Positions 1 to 10,575 of a stretch of DNA of 64,000 nt are shown here, piece by piece. The first letter of the stretch is position 1. Each line of letters begins with the position of its first letter. The notes under the pieces were generated by a model. It was not told where the DNA came from, made no database searches, and saw only the letters and a program-made list of their open reading frames with translations. The translations under genes and the position numbers were made by a program. This DNA comes from Gracilariopsis chorda (lineage: Eukaryota > Rhodophyta > Florideophyceae > Gracilariales > Gracilariaceae). The DNA lies in assembly GCA_003194525.1 (NCBI GenBank), contig NBIV01000112.1, forward strand, positions 62,001-126,000. Reading direction: 5' to 3'.

Positions 1-3000
1 GGCCAGCTAGGCGAGATTCGGGCGACAAAGCACCGAATTGACCTTAAGGACGACGCGAAGCCAGTGTACCAGCACCCCTATAGGACGGGCCTAAAAGAAA
101 GAACCATCGTGGCCGAACAGATGGACAAGATGAGGAGGGCCAACGTCATCGAGCCAGCTCCTCCTCATCAGTCCGAATGGGCAAGCCCTTTTGTCCTTGT
201 GGCCAAGAAGGATGGCTCCGTCAGGTTTTGCGTTGACTATAGGAAGCTCAACGCTATGACCAAACGGGATTCGTACCCTATCCCCCGGATGGACGACTGT
301 CTCGATTCCTTAGGAGAGGCAGCTGTCTTTACCACCTTGGACGCCAATTGGGGATATTGGCAAATACCACTGGACGATGACGCGAAGCCGCTGACCACGT
401 TTACGACCCACGAGGGACTTTTCCGATTCATTCGGATGCCCTTTGGATTAATGAACGCACCCGCGACGTTCCAGAGGGCAATGGACATTATCCTATCTAG
501 GGTCAAATGGAAGTTCGCGCTGGTCTACTTGGATGACGTTATCATCTTTTCGAAGACCATTGGTGAACATTTCTCCCATGTTAGAACAGTCCTGAGGATT
601 CTCCGTGAGGCCGGAATAACTTTGAAGCTCCCCAAGTGCTTCTTTTTCCAGTCCTCTGTGGATTATCTTGGCCATGTGGTCCGCCCTGGCTGCCTACAGG
701 TTGCCTCGAGGACGACTGACGCCATACGGCAAGCTAAGCCCCCAGGACTCATACGGAGTTGCGTTCTTTTTTAGGTCTGTGCAACGTCTATCGTCGCTTT
801 GTCCAAGGGTTTGCAAAGATCGCTGCGCCGCTTAACGACATGCTGCGCAAAGGGACCCCATCGGAGTTCGATTGCCTGACGGACGAACAATACGAAGCTT
901 TTGAGGCCCTGCGGGATAAGCTTCTGAACCCTCCTATATTGGCCTTGCCTAAACCGGACAAACCGTACATCCTTGATACGGATGCGTCCGATGGCCAAAT
1001 TGGATGTGTTCTCCTCCAGGAACAAGAATCTCCGAAGGACTATAGACCAATTGGATATTGGAGCCGCTCGCTAACGAGCCCAGAGCGGAATTATAGCACG
1101 TCCGAGAAGGAGTGCTTAGCCATTGTCTGGTCAGTATTAACCTTAAGGCCATACTTGGAAGGAGTCCGCTTTACCATTAGGACTGATCATCATTCCCTCA
1201 GGTGGCTTATGAACATGACCGACGCGTCCAGCAGGCTCGCCCGATGGAGATTGCGCCTGTCGGAGTTTGATTTCGACGTCGCCTATAGGCCGGGGATCAA
1301 GCACCGAGCAGCGGATGCCCTCTCTAGGATCCTAACCGACGGCACCGACGAATCCCCACTGGACGACGAGCTACCCACGCCGGACCTTTCAGGTTATGAA
1401 TCTGACCATGAGGATGACTTCCTTCTAGGACGCGTTAATTGCGATGACTCCGATGTGGACGTGAATGCAGTTTACCTTGTGGACTGGCCTATGGATGACG
1501 ACAGCGAAGCGCGGACCCTTGAGGTTCATGCGGTTCAACCAGAGGAAAAGCAGCTCTTGCCCATCACGCTGGATGAGCTCCTTCAGGCCCAAAAGGACGA
1601 CGAGTACTGCAAAAACCAGGCTGACCTCGTCGGGACCCCTGGCTGTCTGTTTGACTACGACCGATTCGGACTGCTCTGTCGCAGAGCCCCTCTGGACGGA
1701 GCAATCCAGCGGGTCATTCCCAAGGTCCTCAGGGCACGGGTTCTGTACCTCGCCCATTACCCCCGGTTGGCCGGCCATCCTGGCGGAACAAGAATGTATC
1801 AGTCCTTAAGGAAACATTTCTACTGGCCCTTTATGGCTAATGACCTCTGGCAGACCTCTAGGACATGCGCTTCGTGCGTGAAAGCACGCGGCTCGAAAAC
1901 CATCCATCAGGCCAAGTTGAAGCTGTTCCCAGCCACAGGACCACTGGAGTTTATCGCTACGGATATCCTAGGGCCATTACCGTCAACGACCCATGGGAAC
2001 AAATTTATATTGGTGCTTACCGATCGGTTCACCAAGCTCACCAGAGCTATTCCCATGAGGTCCACTACGGCCACTGACGTAGCAATGGCGTTCTTGACCC
2101 ATTGGGTGTATCCATATGGTCTGCCACTTTATCTCCTATCGGACAACGGGCCACAATTCGTGTCGAAATTCTTCGCTCACGTCTGTTCGACCTTAGGAAT
2201 TAAGCACGTCACCACAACGGCTTATCATCCGCAGACCAATGGACAGGCTGAGCGCTTCAATAGAACCATTAAGGACAGGTTGGTGCATTATGTTGCAGAG
2301 CACCAGGCCGATTGGGATGACTACGTCGGACCACTGGTCTATGCGTATAACACGCAAGTCCATCGGTCCACGGGGACTACACCCTTCGACCTAACGCTCA
2401 CGCGACAGCCCCCGCACTTTGCGGTTGACCTTAAGGACAGCTGGATACCACAGGACTTCACGGCAGAAATGACCCCTGCCCAGGCCAAACGGTACACCCG
2501 GAAGCGGATTGACGATATCATCCGTACGGCCAGAGCACGGTTGAACAAGTCCCAACGGAGGTACAAGGATGACTTCGATAAGTCCGTCAGGTTTACGCTA
2601 TCCTTTAAGGCCGGTGACATGGTCTACTTAGACCGCGCTCCATCGGATAAGCCGCAGGACGATATCGAGGTCATCACTCGAAAGCTCCTCCCACGGTCCA
2701 CTGGTCCCTATAAGGTTCTCTCAGCTACGTCCCATACGGTCACTATTGAAATCGATGGCCTACAGGACACCGTCGCAATTGACCGCGTTACGGCCGCGCC
2801 TATGCCGCCGAAGCCCACTGGTTCCCCTTTGGAAACTCCTGAGGACGCCCCTTCAGATGCTCCCAATTCCGCCGTACAGGACTCTACACCTACGGACGAG
2901 CAGCTTTCGTCCCGCCCTAAGGTAGTTACGGCAGATCCATTGATCGCTACACCACCTCCAAAGGCCGTCTCGGCTGACCCACTGGCCCCCTCATCCCAAG

Positions 3001-3347
3001 AGGAACACAACGACGGAGTACCGTCCCAGTTGGCCAATGATGGTTACGCCCCTTTGGACGAGATGGATCTCCCCGAGGAGTGGCCTGTGGATGTTCCGAA
3101 GGACGTATCTTCACTTCCTAAGGAAAGCGCTATAGACCGTGTGGTCAATGCCGGCATTGACGACGACGGCGTCGTCAAATACCGTGTCCATTGGTACGGC
3201 TACAAACCCTCTGAGGACACATGGGAACCCCGGGAGAACATCCCGGAGAACTTTGTCCTTAGGTTTTGGCGCCGCATGGGCCGCACGGAGCGCTACCTTA
3301 AGGAGGGGGCATACATATTGAAATCCAATGGTCAAGGTTCGAATTAA
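1..3347 (+). pseudogene. E1 pol (RT-RNase H-integrase-chromodomain), one-base frameshift
   Basis: The polyprotein copies element RNA into DNA and integrates it. The frame is open from base 1. RT motifs are present, including the YLDD catalytic box near 520-540. RNase H carries LDTDAS near 970. Integrase shows an HHCC zinc domain (about 1750-1890) and D, D, E positions in the contexts ATDILG, LLSDNG and NGQAERF. A chromodomain (about 3130-3290, with WYGYKPSEDTWEP) ends the protein and usually directs integration to marked chromatin. The frame breaks in the C-run at 739-743: five Cs are present where six would keep the conserved RT sequence aligned, and the correct frame resumes at once. Apart from that base the gene looks functional. 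A sequencing error in a homopolymer is possible. Confidence 0.9.
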
Positions 3348-4172
3348 TCCAATGGACGTCGCTAGCTATCGCGCTAAAGTCGCTGAGCTGACCATAGGAC
3401 AGACGTACTGAGCACGCGCACTACGCGCGCTAAGCCGATCTGGCTTTCCATGGGCCACGGCGCGGAGCGCTAACCATCCTCTGGTCTAACTATAGTGCGG
3501 CCTGCCTCTGGCGCACACTAATTTTGGCACTAACTATCAGCCCAATGAAACATCCGATGGACTTACAGCGCGGGCAGCGCCTGCCAAGGCGCGCGCGCTT
3601 GATCAAAAACGCCGTCGGCCAAATGGACAATTTTTTGAAGTGGCGTTGCACGCCCCGAAATCGGCCAAAGCAAAGAACGGCCGATATCTCGGCTTCTAGG
3701 CCGCGCACAGACCAACGGACAGCCGATTCGGAGTCTCCTCGTTTCGGCCGAAACGGCACCGTACGGGCACATTGTGCGACGAGCACGCAAGAAGCGCGCG
3801 CGCTGGCCACTGGCATCTCAAAAAATCAACAATTTCCAATGGACAATTTCTTCGCTTGATTTTTCGAGTGCCAAGGGTGTTGTCCAGAATGGGCACGAGC
3901 CCCAGCGCTCCCACGTTGGGCACGTGTCCACGCCCATTAAACAACCGCTGCCCTGAGAAACCGGCCACGCCGAGCGAGATCACTACGCCTCCATTGGCTA
4001 CTGCAAACTGTTGCAAGTCCACTCGAGCGCGAACCGTCGCGGTGCACCCTGAGGGCAACCCACCGCACTAATTGACCTGAAGGCCGGTCAAGCCGACCTA
4101 AGGGAAACGGACGTAATAACCAATGGATAACTTGACTTTATTGAGACCTAACAGGCTAATTGAAGAGTACCC
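3348..4172 (+). other. E1 region after pol, no gene seen
   Basis: This is about 825 bases of GC-rich sequence without a convincing ORF. Variants of ATGGACAATTT and CCAATGGAYAA recur (near 3622, 3837 and 4121). It may be the 3' untranslated part or the start of the 3' LTR. I could not fix a polypurine tract. Confidence 0.4.
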
Positions 4173-4601
4173 TCAGGCCGATGGAGCCGGCGTGATCGCG
4201 TCGCCGCCCTGGCCCTCAGACGCACCACCACCGCCATTGGTTGGCGCCTGACCACCGGAACTCTGACCACTGGGACCCACCGTGCGCTGGCGCTTGCGCG
4301 GAGGACTGTGCGGACCACTGGACGCGGAGCCTGCACCGCCGCTACTGTCGCTCAAAGCGAGCCCATAGCGAGCGTCGATGTCCGCAAGGACCTTGTTGGA
4401 CAGCACATGAGCGTTCTCCTGTAGGATCTGCTCCACCGAGTCCTTTAGGGCCTCATTCTCCTCCAGCAGGGCCCCGTAACGCGACGCACGACGCGCCCAA
4501 GACCTAGCGCGGCGCAATAAGTCCTCAAGGCCACCGGAAACATTGAGGCCAGCGGCACCAGCGACCTCACGGAGAGCTTCGGCCGCATTGGTTACGCCCA
4601 T
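4173..4601 (-). CDS. antisense ORF of E1: small basic coiled-coil protein
   Basis: A 142-codon ORF runs against E1 pol. The first ATG is at 4601; the open frame continues upstream to about 4733 without an ATG. Residues about 25-75 form a predicted coiled coil: an Arg-rich stretch (RRARSWARRASR) is followed by a Leu/Glu heptad-like run (LLEENEALKDSVEQIL), an arrangement reminiscent of a basic-zipper. A Ser/Gly-rich tail holds SPPRKRQR, a likely nuclear localisation signal, then a Gly/Gln/Pro-rich end. Antisense ORFs between pol and the 3' LTR are known in some plant Tat-lineage gypsy elements. Whether this one is expressed cannot be seen. I found no homologue in the window, although the LTR-borne ORF at 12396 has a similar basic motif. 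Confidence 0.5.
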   Translation of the reverse strand: MGVTNAAEALREVAGAAGLNVSGGLEDLLRRARSWARRASRYGALLEENEALKDSVEQILQENAHVLSNKVLADIDARYGLALSDSSGGAGSASSGPHSPPRKRQRTVGPSGQSSGGQAPTNGGGGASEGQGGDAITPAPSA

Positions 4602-4733
4602 AGGGATAGCCGGGATAGGCGGCAGCGGGGTGCCGCTGACAGCTGAAATCGGACAGGTGCGTTGTAGGAACGGTGAGACCAAAGGAAAAACTTGGTAACC
4701 GGCCAATGGGCTGAAGATACCCGTGGAGGACAA

Positions 4734-5240
4734 GCGGTTCGACCGAGACGGTCAAGCCTAAGGAGAGGGCGATGTGAGATAGTGAAGTCCAGTGGATTCC
4801 GCAACTCTGGAGACCCATGTGGACGATACACGTTGTGTATCTGGCCCAAGGATGGCTATCTGTATTTTATATAATTTATTTAATTTTATTAAATTAGTAA
4901 CCATAGGACTAGATATAGCTACTGTAGAGTAGGGCACTTTACAGTGCCACAGGGTCGAGGCGCCTCGGTGCCGATACTTAGGCACCTCGAGCTGCGCCTC
5001 CCCTAGGGACAGTAAACTCAGACACCCTTGTGAGACTTGAGCACCCCCGTACTCGGTACTCACAATTCCCTTTGGCCTTCAAGGTATCGCTACCGCAATT
5101 CCGACCTGTAGGACTGCGTAGTCAGCGCCACCCCATTGCGCCAACATTACCAGAGGTGTCGCCGCCGCTTCATTGACCTTAGGACCCCCCAGCTCTGCCA
5201 CGCTACCACGAGACCATTAGGAGCTTGCCCACTTGGCTCA
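4734..5240 (+). other. probable E1 3' LTR segment
   Basis: A purine-rich run near 4758-4770 is followed by an AT-rich stretch (about 4860-4905) and GC-rich short inverted repeats (for example near 4955-5000). This layout resembles the 5' leader of E3 (31.2-31.8 kb) and of the solo LTRs. The exact TG and CA ends are not established because the partner LTR is outside the window. Confidence 0.35.
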
Positions 5241-8200
5241 CTATCCTACACTCAGGCGAGATTACCTGGTAGCGGAAGGGGAATGGAATCATCATGCGAT
5301 TCATGTCAGGTTCATATTGTAGTACAAAGTCTTGTCCCCTCCCCATCAGCAGTATGAAAGCAGCTGTTTCTTGTTCATAAGTGTATACACGAGGAATGTG
5401 TCCATATCTACCGACTGTGAAGTGATACAGGTAGATAAGGAATGCAGGGTCAACGGAACGTCCTAAGCGGGGGTGGATTCGTCCAACGAGTCTGCGTAAT
5501 GTCATAAGAACACTCTCAACCAGCAGAGGTCCATTAAGCTTGTAAAGCGACAGACAGAGATGCATGGTTGTCCAGGTGATTTTCTCCCGTGCGGGAGGAG
5601 ATTCTTGTAGGTCCGCAAGCCACAGAAATATACGACGCCCAGCCACGACGAGATCTTGAAGGCTATTGTCCATGTCGAAAATGTTGTAGTCTACCATAAG
5701 AGGCAAGACTTTCATAGTGTTGTTTTGTTCGACATGGGTATATTCACCTTGATTCTCATCCTCAGTGATAGTCATGAATGCGTTGGGGCATAGATGTTCT
5801 GGCCTGCGGTGATAAAGCTTCAAACGTCTAGCATGAATTGGTTTCCTGCTGTATCGTTGATTCGGTGAAATCAAGACGTAGCGTGGATGGTTTGCGCGGA
5901 TAATTCTGCATGGACCATAGTAACTAGGCTTGAATGGAGGCCATTTAACATTGCGGTTCAGAGCCTTTCCTCGTGTAACCAACACCTCATCGCCTACCTT
6001 AAACTTGTGCGCGTATCTGGGATTACTATGATGGCTTGGTTGCTTAATTATGCGCCATGCTCGGTGAGTGGAACACACCAAATTCTCATGTAGGCGATTA
6101 CTGATGGTGGCTTTTGTAATGAGAGACCCGGGGTCCGAAGGATGCATCCGTGCACGGACTCCATACAACAACTCGAAGGGCGAGTAATTGCAGCTGAGCT
6201 TACGCCGGCGATATCCGAAGAGCACTTTGTCCAGCTGACTGTCCCATTCTGAATTTCCGTCGGAAATCATCTTGGTTATACTGTGTTTGATCGTCCCAAC
6301 CATTCTCTCGGCACGTCCATTTGACATAGGAGCGTATGCCAAGACGGACTTCCAGGTGATCCCTTTCTGCTTCATAAATTCCTGAACTGAATTAGCCATG
6401 AAAGCTGTAGCATTGTCTGAAATAATCGTGTTAGGGTACCCGAAAGGCTGTATGATTTCCTTCTCTACGAATTGGAGTACGACTGTTGCCGTAGATGTTT
6501 CACTAGCTATTGCAAGTGGCCAACCCGTGAGATGTTCAACTCCGATTAGAAGGAACCGTTTCCCCGAGCTCGTGGTTGGTAGTGGGCCGGCAAAGTCCAC
6601 CGAAAAGTTGTGAAATAATTGGGTTAAGGGCAGTCTCTGCGTCTTCTGATACTTCACAAGAGGTGCCGCATGCTGACAGCTAGTGCAGCTGTGCACATAG
6701 TTGGTTATATCTGCTAGCATCGTGCTCCACCAGAAGCGATCTTTCATGAATGATTTTGTCGATGATATATCCCAATGCCCAATGTCATCATGAAATGTTC
6801 GAATGAGTCCTGGTCGATCAACTAAAACGGGAACTAGTACCAGGCCTGACCCTGTACTTCTGTAGAGTTTGCCATCCCAGGCCACGAACTTCTTCGAATT
6901 CCTTTTGATGGCCGCTCGGATCTTTGGATCGGGTTCCTCAATTGTCATTCCACTCATGTATCGACCAATATTTGCATAATAAGGCTCTAGTCCGGCGAAA
7001 GACGTGTCTTGGGGGTTAGCGATAGACAGCGCAGCGTCGTCTTCATTCGAACTACTGCCACATGTTTGGTGAGCGTATCGCGAAAGAAAGTCAGCCGCCA
7101 GGTTTTTGGAACCGGGACGATAGATGATTTCAAATTCATATTCGGCAAGGCGATCTAACCATCTGGCGAGTCGTCCATGTATATCCTTCTTTTGAAACGC
7201 ATACTTAAGTGCTTGGTGATCCGTGACGAGTTGGAACGGCCTGGATCCCAATAGGTAGATACGAAACTTTGTTAACGCAAACATGACCGCTAGTGCCTCC
7301 TTTTCGCAAACTGAATAACGGCGTTCCGAATCATTCATGGTGCGAGATGCAAACTGAATCGGGTGAAACTTGCCGTCTTCCTTTCTCTGTGCAAGGATTG
7401 CTGCGACAGCCACTGACGACGCGTCCGTCTCGACACGAAAGGGCAAGTCAAAGTTCGGAAATGCCAGTACTGGTGCTGATGTAAGCTTGAGTTTTAACTC
7501 CTCAAACGCTTTCTTCATATCATCTGAAAACTTAAGCTTCTTCTTACCCGATGTGGCTGCGTGCAAGGCAGATGCCGTATCAGCAAATCCCTTGATGAAG
7601 CGTCTGTAGTATCCCGCAAGTCCTAGGAAGCTTCTGAGCTCCGTCGTTTTAGTTGGTAAAGGGGCCTCACGTATCACTTGGATCTTCTTCGTATCCACAC
7701 TTATCCCGTCAGAATCCACCATATGTCCCAGTAGTTCTATTCGAGGCTGAGCAAAGTGACACTTTGATATTTTCAGCTTGAGGCCATGTTCTGCAATGAC
7801 TTCCAATACGTAGATGACATGTTTTACATGGTCATCGAGAGTGTCCGAGAAGATAACAACATCATCAATGTATACGCGAGCAAACGCAATCCTTCCCAAT
7901 ATGGAATCCATCATTCTCTGAAACGTTGAGGGTGCATTCATTAATCCAAACGGCATTACCTCAAATTGATAGGTCCCCTGACGGCAGATGAAAGTAGTCA
8001 TCTCCTTACATCTGGGTGCCATCCGTATTTGCCAGTAGCCTGAAAACATGTCCAAAGTGGTAAAGAACTTGCATCCACGAAGGTCATCAAACACTTGATC
8101 CATGTGAGGTAATGGCCAACGGTCTGCTTTCATCACAGAGTTCAACGCTCGGTAGTCGATACAGAAGCGAGGCCTTCCGTCCTTTTTGAGGGCGATAACA

Positions 8201-9741
8201 ATTGGAAATGACCATTGCGAACAGCTCGGCTTGATGATACCGGCTACTAACATCTTGTCGATTTCCTCTTGTACAACCCTGTCGTATTTTGGTGGCAATC
8301 TGCGTACACGAGAATGAATAGGTGTATCGGTTTCTAACGTGAACTCATGCATCACTGGTACGTTCACTGGTCGAAGATCATGCAAAGACCAAGCGACGAG
8401 CTCTGCGTTTTCAATCACATCCAGCAATGCCGAGCGTCCTGGTTGGGGAATATGGCGTAACTTTTCATTGATCATTCCCAATCGATCTGGATCTTGCGAG
8501 GCTGCTTCTGTAAGATTATGAACTCCACCAGGCGTTTCTGATATATCGTTGTTGGATGAGACGAGCAAAACATGGTTTCTAGTATCATCCATTGTATCGT
8601 TTTCTCGTAGTCGTGGCACACTCTGTAGATCTTCAGAGCGACGCATGTTTGCTGCTGACTCGTTCATGGGGTGATTAATGGGCTCGTTTTCTAAGCTGTT
8701 CGGAACTATTTGATCCTCAGTTGGCCCGGTGGTATCAGATCGCTGGGCTGCTTCACCTTGACCGTTCTCGCTGTTGTCGGTAGAGTTATTTGCTTGAGGA
8801 TCTTCGTAGTCCTCAGGTATGACAATTTCTATATGTCCATCAGGATATCGGAGAATGAAATGTCCTCGCCCATCTTGGGATACATGGATATTATCACCAA
8901 CTTCCCGCCTTTCCTGTGGTTCTCGTTGATCATGCTTGTTATTGTGCAAATTCTGTGAGGGATGAACCTCATACTCAACTATCCCTCCAGGGTATGTCAT
9001 CACAGGATTCCCTTGTTCATCAATGCCAAGTTCGCCTTCAGATGCGCAGGAATCGCTCTCCCTCATGTCCTGTTCGCTATCCCGCGCCTCAGGGCGATCT
9101 CGAACTTCTTGTGATCCCTCTCCCTGATTGCCTAAGGGGTCCAGAACGAGGGCGAAATCTGTTGTATTTTCCACTTCTATCCGAAATCTATGATTGATCG
9201 GGAAGTCTCGAACTTGTAGAGGTATGGGATCTCCTGGACCCACCTCTGGCTCCCTGCGTTCGACAAGTATCTCAAATGTATCTGAAGTGCGGGTGGTCTC
9301 AGGAGTTGGAAGTACAACTGCATGATCCATAATTGGGATTCGTAATACTGGATCCGGCGGGACAGAATGGGCAGACTCTGTCGATGAATCCTCGCTACTG
9401 TTGTTCTCGGCATGTTCATTCCTTTCCTCGTCGACACTGTTGATGCGTTCGGTGGACGGTTGTGGTTGCATACCATCTGTAAAACGATCGCGGAAGACAG
9501 TTTCATCACCTCTTCTTTCACTTCTTAAGTACCCTGGAACATCTTGTTGCTCTTCGGCTCGTTCCTCTTCTAATGCTTGATCTGGAGAAGGTGGTGGTGT
9601 ACCACCATTTGTCATTTGAAGCGCCTCGTGTTCAATTCGTTCCTCATTGGTGGTCATACCCACAATTAACACTTCTTCGGCGGTTAATTTCTGCAATGAA
9701 GTTAAAGATAGCTCGGCATTCTTCTTTTCGGTCTCCAACAT
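5203..9741 (-). CDS. E2 pol polyprotein (RT, RNase H, integrase)
   Basis: This 1512-residue frame opens with about 440 acidic, low-complexity residues containing two related short motifs (VMTYPGGIVEYEV and FILRYPDGHIEIVIP). Reverse transcriptase follows, with VYIDDVVIFS near residue 627. RNase H has VETDASS near 767. Integrase has an HHCC finger near 985-1020 and D, D, E in the contexts FSVDFAGP, ISDNATAF and NGRAERMV (about 1045-1150). About 180 residues of unrecognised sequence follow the integrase C-terminal domain; there is no chromodomain. The last part may include sequence from the E1 junction. The frame is the same as gag and protease: a UAA stop and three codons separate the protease frame from the first pol ATG, so pol could be made by readthrough or by reinitiation. 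Confidence 0.88.
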   Translation of the reverse strand: MLETEKKNAELSLTSLQKLTAEEVLIVGMTTNEERIEHEALQMTNGGTPPPSPDQALEEERAEEQQDVPGYLRSERRGDETVFRDRFTDGMQPQPSTERINSVDEERNEHAENNSSEDSSTESAHSVPPDPVLRIPIMDHAVVLPTPETTRTSDTFEILVERREPEVGPGDPIPLQVRDFPINHRFRIEVENTTDFALVLDPLGNQGEGSQEVRDRPEARDSEQDMRESDSCASEGELGIDEQGNPVMTYPGGIVEYEVHPSQNLHNNKHDQREPQERREVGDNIHVSQDGRGHFILRYPDGHIEIVIPEDYEDPQANNSTDNSENGQGEAAQRSDTTGPTEDQIVPNSLENEPINHPMNESAANMRRSEDLQSVPRLRENDTMDDTRNHVLLVSSNNDISETPGGVHNLTEAASQDPDRLGMINEKLRHIPQPGRSALLDVIENAELVAWSLHDLRPVNVPVMHEFTLETDTPIHSRVRRLPPKYDRVVQEEIDKMLVAGIIKPSCSQWSFPIVIALKKDGRPRFCIDYRALNSVMKADRWPLPHMDQVFDDLRGCKFFTTLDMFSGYWQIRMAPRCKEMTTFICRQGTYQFEVMPFGLMNAPSTFQRMMDSILGRIAFARVYIDDVVIFSDTLDDHVKHVIYVLEVIAEHGLKLKISKCHFAQPRIELLGHMVDSDGISVDTKKIQVIREAPLPTKTTELRSFLGLAGYYRRFIKGFADTASALHAATSGKKKLKFSDDMKKAFEELKLKLTSAPVLAFPNFDLPFRVETDASSVAVAAILAQRKEDGKFHPIQFASRTMNDSERRYSVCEKEALAVMFALTKFRIYLLGSRPFQLVTDHQALKYAFQKKDIHGRLARWLDRLAEYEFEIIYRPGSKNLAADFLSRYAHQTCGSSSNEDDAALSIANPQDTSFAGLEPYYANIGRYMSGMTIEEPDPKIRAAIKRNSKKFVAWDGKLYRSTGSGLVLVPVLVDRPGLIRTFHDDIGHWDISSTKSFMKDRFWWSTMLADITNYVHSCTSCQHAAPLVKYQKTQRLPLTQLFHNFSVDFAGPLPTTSSGKRFLLIGVEHLTGWPLAIASETSTATVVLQFVEKEIIQPFGYPNTIISDNATAFMANSVQEFMKQKGITWKSVLAYAPMSNGRAERMVGTIKHSITKMISDGNSEWDSQLDKVLFGYRRRKLSCNYSPFELLYGVRARMHPSDPGSLITKATISNRLHENLVCSTHRAWRIIKQPSHHSNPRYAHKFKVGDEVLVTRGKALNRNVKWPPFKPSYYGPCRIIRANHPRYVLISPNQRYSRKPIHARRLKLYHRRPEHLCPNAFMTITEDENQGEYTHVEQNNTMKVLPLMVDYNIFDMDNSLQDLVVAGRRIFLWLADLQESPPAREKITWTTMHLCLSLYKLNGPLLVESVLMTLRRLVGRIHPRLGRSVDPAFLIYLYHFTVGRYGHIPRVYTYEQETAAFILLMGRGQDFVLQYEPDMNRMMIPFPFRYQVISPECRIVSQVGKLLMVSW

Positions 9742-9750
9742 GACAACATC

Positions 9751-10554
9751 TTATTCTTCTTGTTCCGAATCTGATTCTGTATCGGAAAGAAAGACTTCTG
9801 AATCTGACGTAAAGTCTTCACTGTCTGTTCCAGAGTCTATGGGAGTGTCGCCCATTCTTCCACGCTCATGGTCTAAACAAAGAGTGACAGATTTTCCTTG
9901 GTAGTTGAGTGATACTTCTTGTGTCTCCAGGTCAATACATGCCCCTAGGCGTTCTAAGGTCGGACACCCTATAATAACACTAAAGGGAGACTTTTCAACC
10001 ACGAGGAATTCTAACGGAACGCGCACTGTCCCAAACTTCACCGGAACGTCATGAAGGACTCCACGCACAATGGTGGTAGTGCCGTCAGCCACTGTAATCT
10101 TCCTATTCGTTGGGAGTGGTTCCAGCGATAAGTCTTGCGTGAGGTTTGCAGAGAGCAAATTTGGTATTGCTCCTGAGTCCAGTAAGGCTTGTAATTCAGT
10201 TCCATACACTTTTACCGGGACTACCTTTAGCCGTCGGGTCTCGTTTGTGGCTTCAGCGTAGTGGACACGCCGAGTGGACGTGCGTCCTGATAATATGCGA
10301 CGTAGATCCTTCTTAGCGTCGTCGGCATCACCACGAACAAGCTGGCCGAAGGTGATTCCAGAGGAGGCATTTGCAAGTTCCTCAAGAACATTATACTTCC
10401 CTGCATGTTCCTCTAGCTTTGATTTGCTGGAAGACTTCCTAGGTGGCATCTTTTGTTTCTTAGTGGGCTTCTTAGGACTTACTGCATGTTTTGACAAGCC
10501 ATGAGGTTCCTTCTCTATTATTACTGATGGGTTAAGCAGAGAGGGTAACCGCAT
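9751..10554 (-). CDS. E2 aspartic protease ORF
   Basis: This ORF encodes a retropepsin-type aspartic protease that would cleave the element polyprotein. The active-site loop LLDSGAIPNLL lies near residue 125, and the flap/second-half motif VIIGCPTLERLG follows about 70 residues later. The N-terminal third is basic (KKPTKKQKMPPRKSSSK) and the C-terminal end is Ser/Asp/Glu-rich. An ATG is at 10554, but the frame is continuous with gag upstream across a single UAG (10575-10573), so the natural product may be a gag-protease fusion. A UAA at 9753-9751 ends it, in the same frame as pol. Confidence 0.82.
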   Translation of the reverse strand: MRLPSLLNPSVIIEKEPHGLSKHAVSPKKPTKKQKMPPRKSSSKSKLEEHAGKYNVLEELANASSGITFGQLVRGDADDAKKDLRRILSGRTSTRRVHYAEATNETRRLKVVPVKVYGTELQALLDSGAIPNLLSANLTQDLSLEPLPTNRKITVADGTTTIVRGVLHDVPVKFGTVRVPLEFLVVEKSPFSVIIGCPTLERLGACIDLETQEVSLNYQGKSVTLCLDHERGRMGDTPIDSGTDSEDFTSDSEVFLSDTESDSEQEE

Positions 10555-10572
10555 GGGTCCTTCCGTTCGAGG

Positions 10573-10575
10573 CTA
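10573..10575 (-). other. single in-frame UAG between E2 gag and protease
   Basis: On the minus strand the gag frame reads AAG-TAG-CCT-CGA and continues open into protease with no frame change. This is a possible readthrough site. Nothing downstream was tested for pseudoknot structure. Confidence 0.6.

Larger units (their letters stand above)
1..5240 (+). mobile_element. E1: partial chromodomain Ty3/gypsy retrotransposon
   Basis: The element enters from the left window edge, already inside pol. Its domain order is reverse transcriptase, RNase H, integrase, chromodomain, which is the chromovirus branch of Ty3/gypsy. After pol come a non-coding stretch, an antisense ORF and an AT-rich/hairpin-rich segment that probably holds the 3' LTR. 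Gag, protease and the 5' LTR lie outside the window, so the LTR ends cannot be proven by comparison. The right limit of about 5240 is an estimate: the pol frame of the next, oppositely oriented element opens there. E1 probably inserted into that element. The pol frame is well preserved apart from one missing base, so this is a young copy. Confidence 0.85.
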
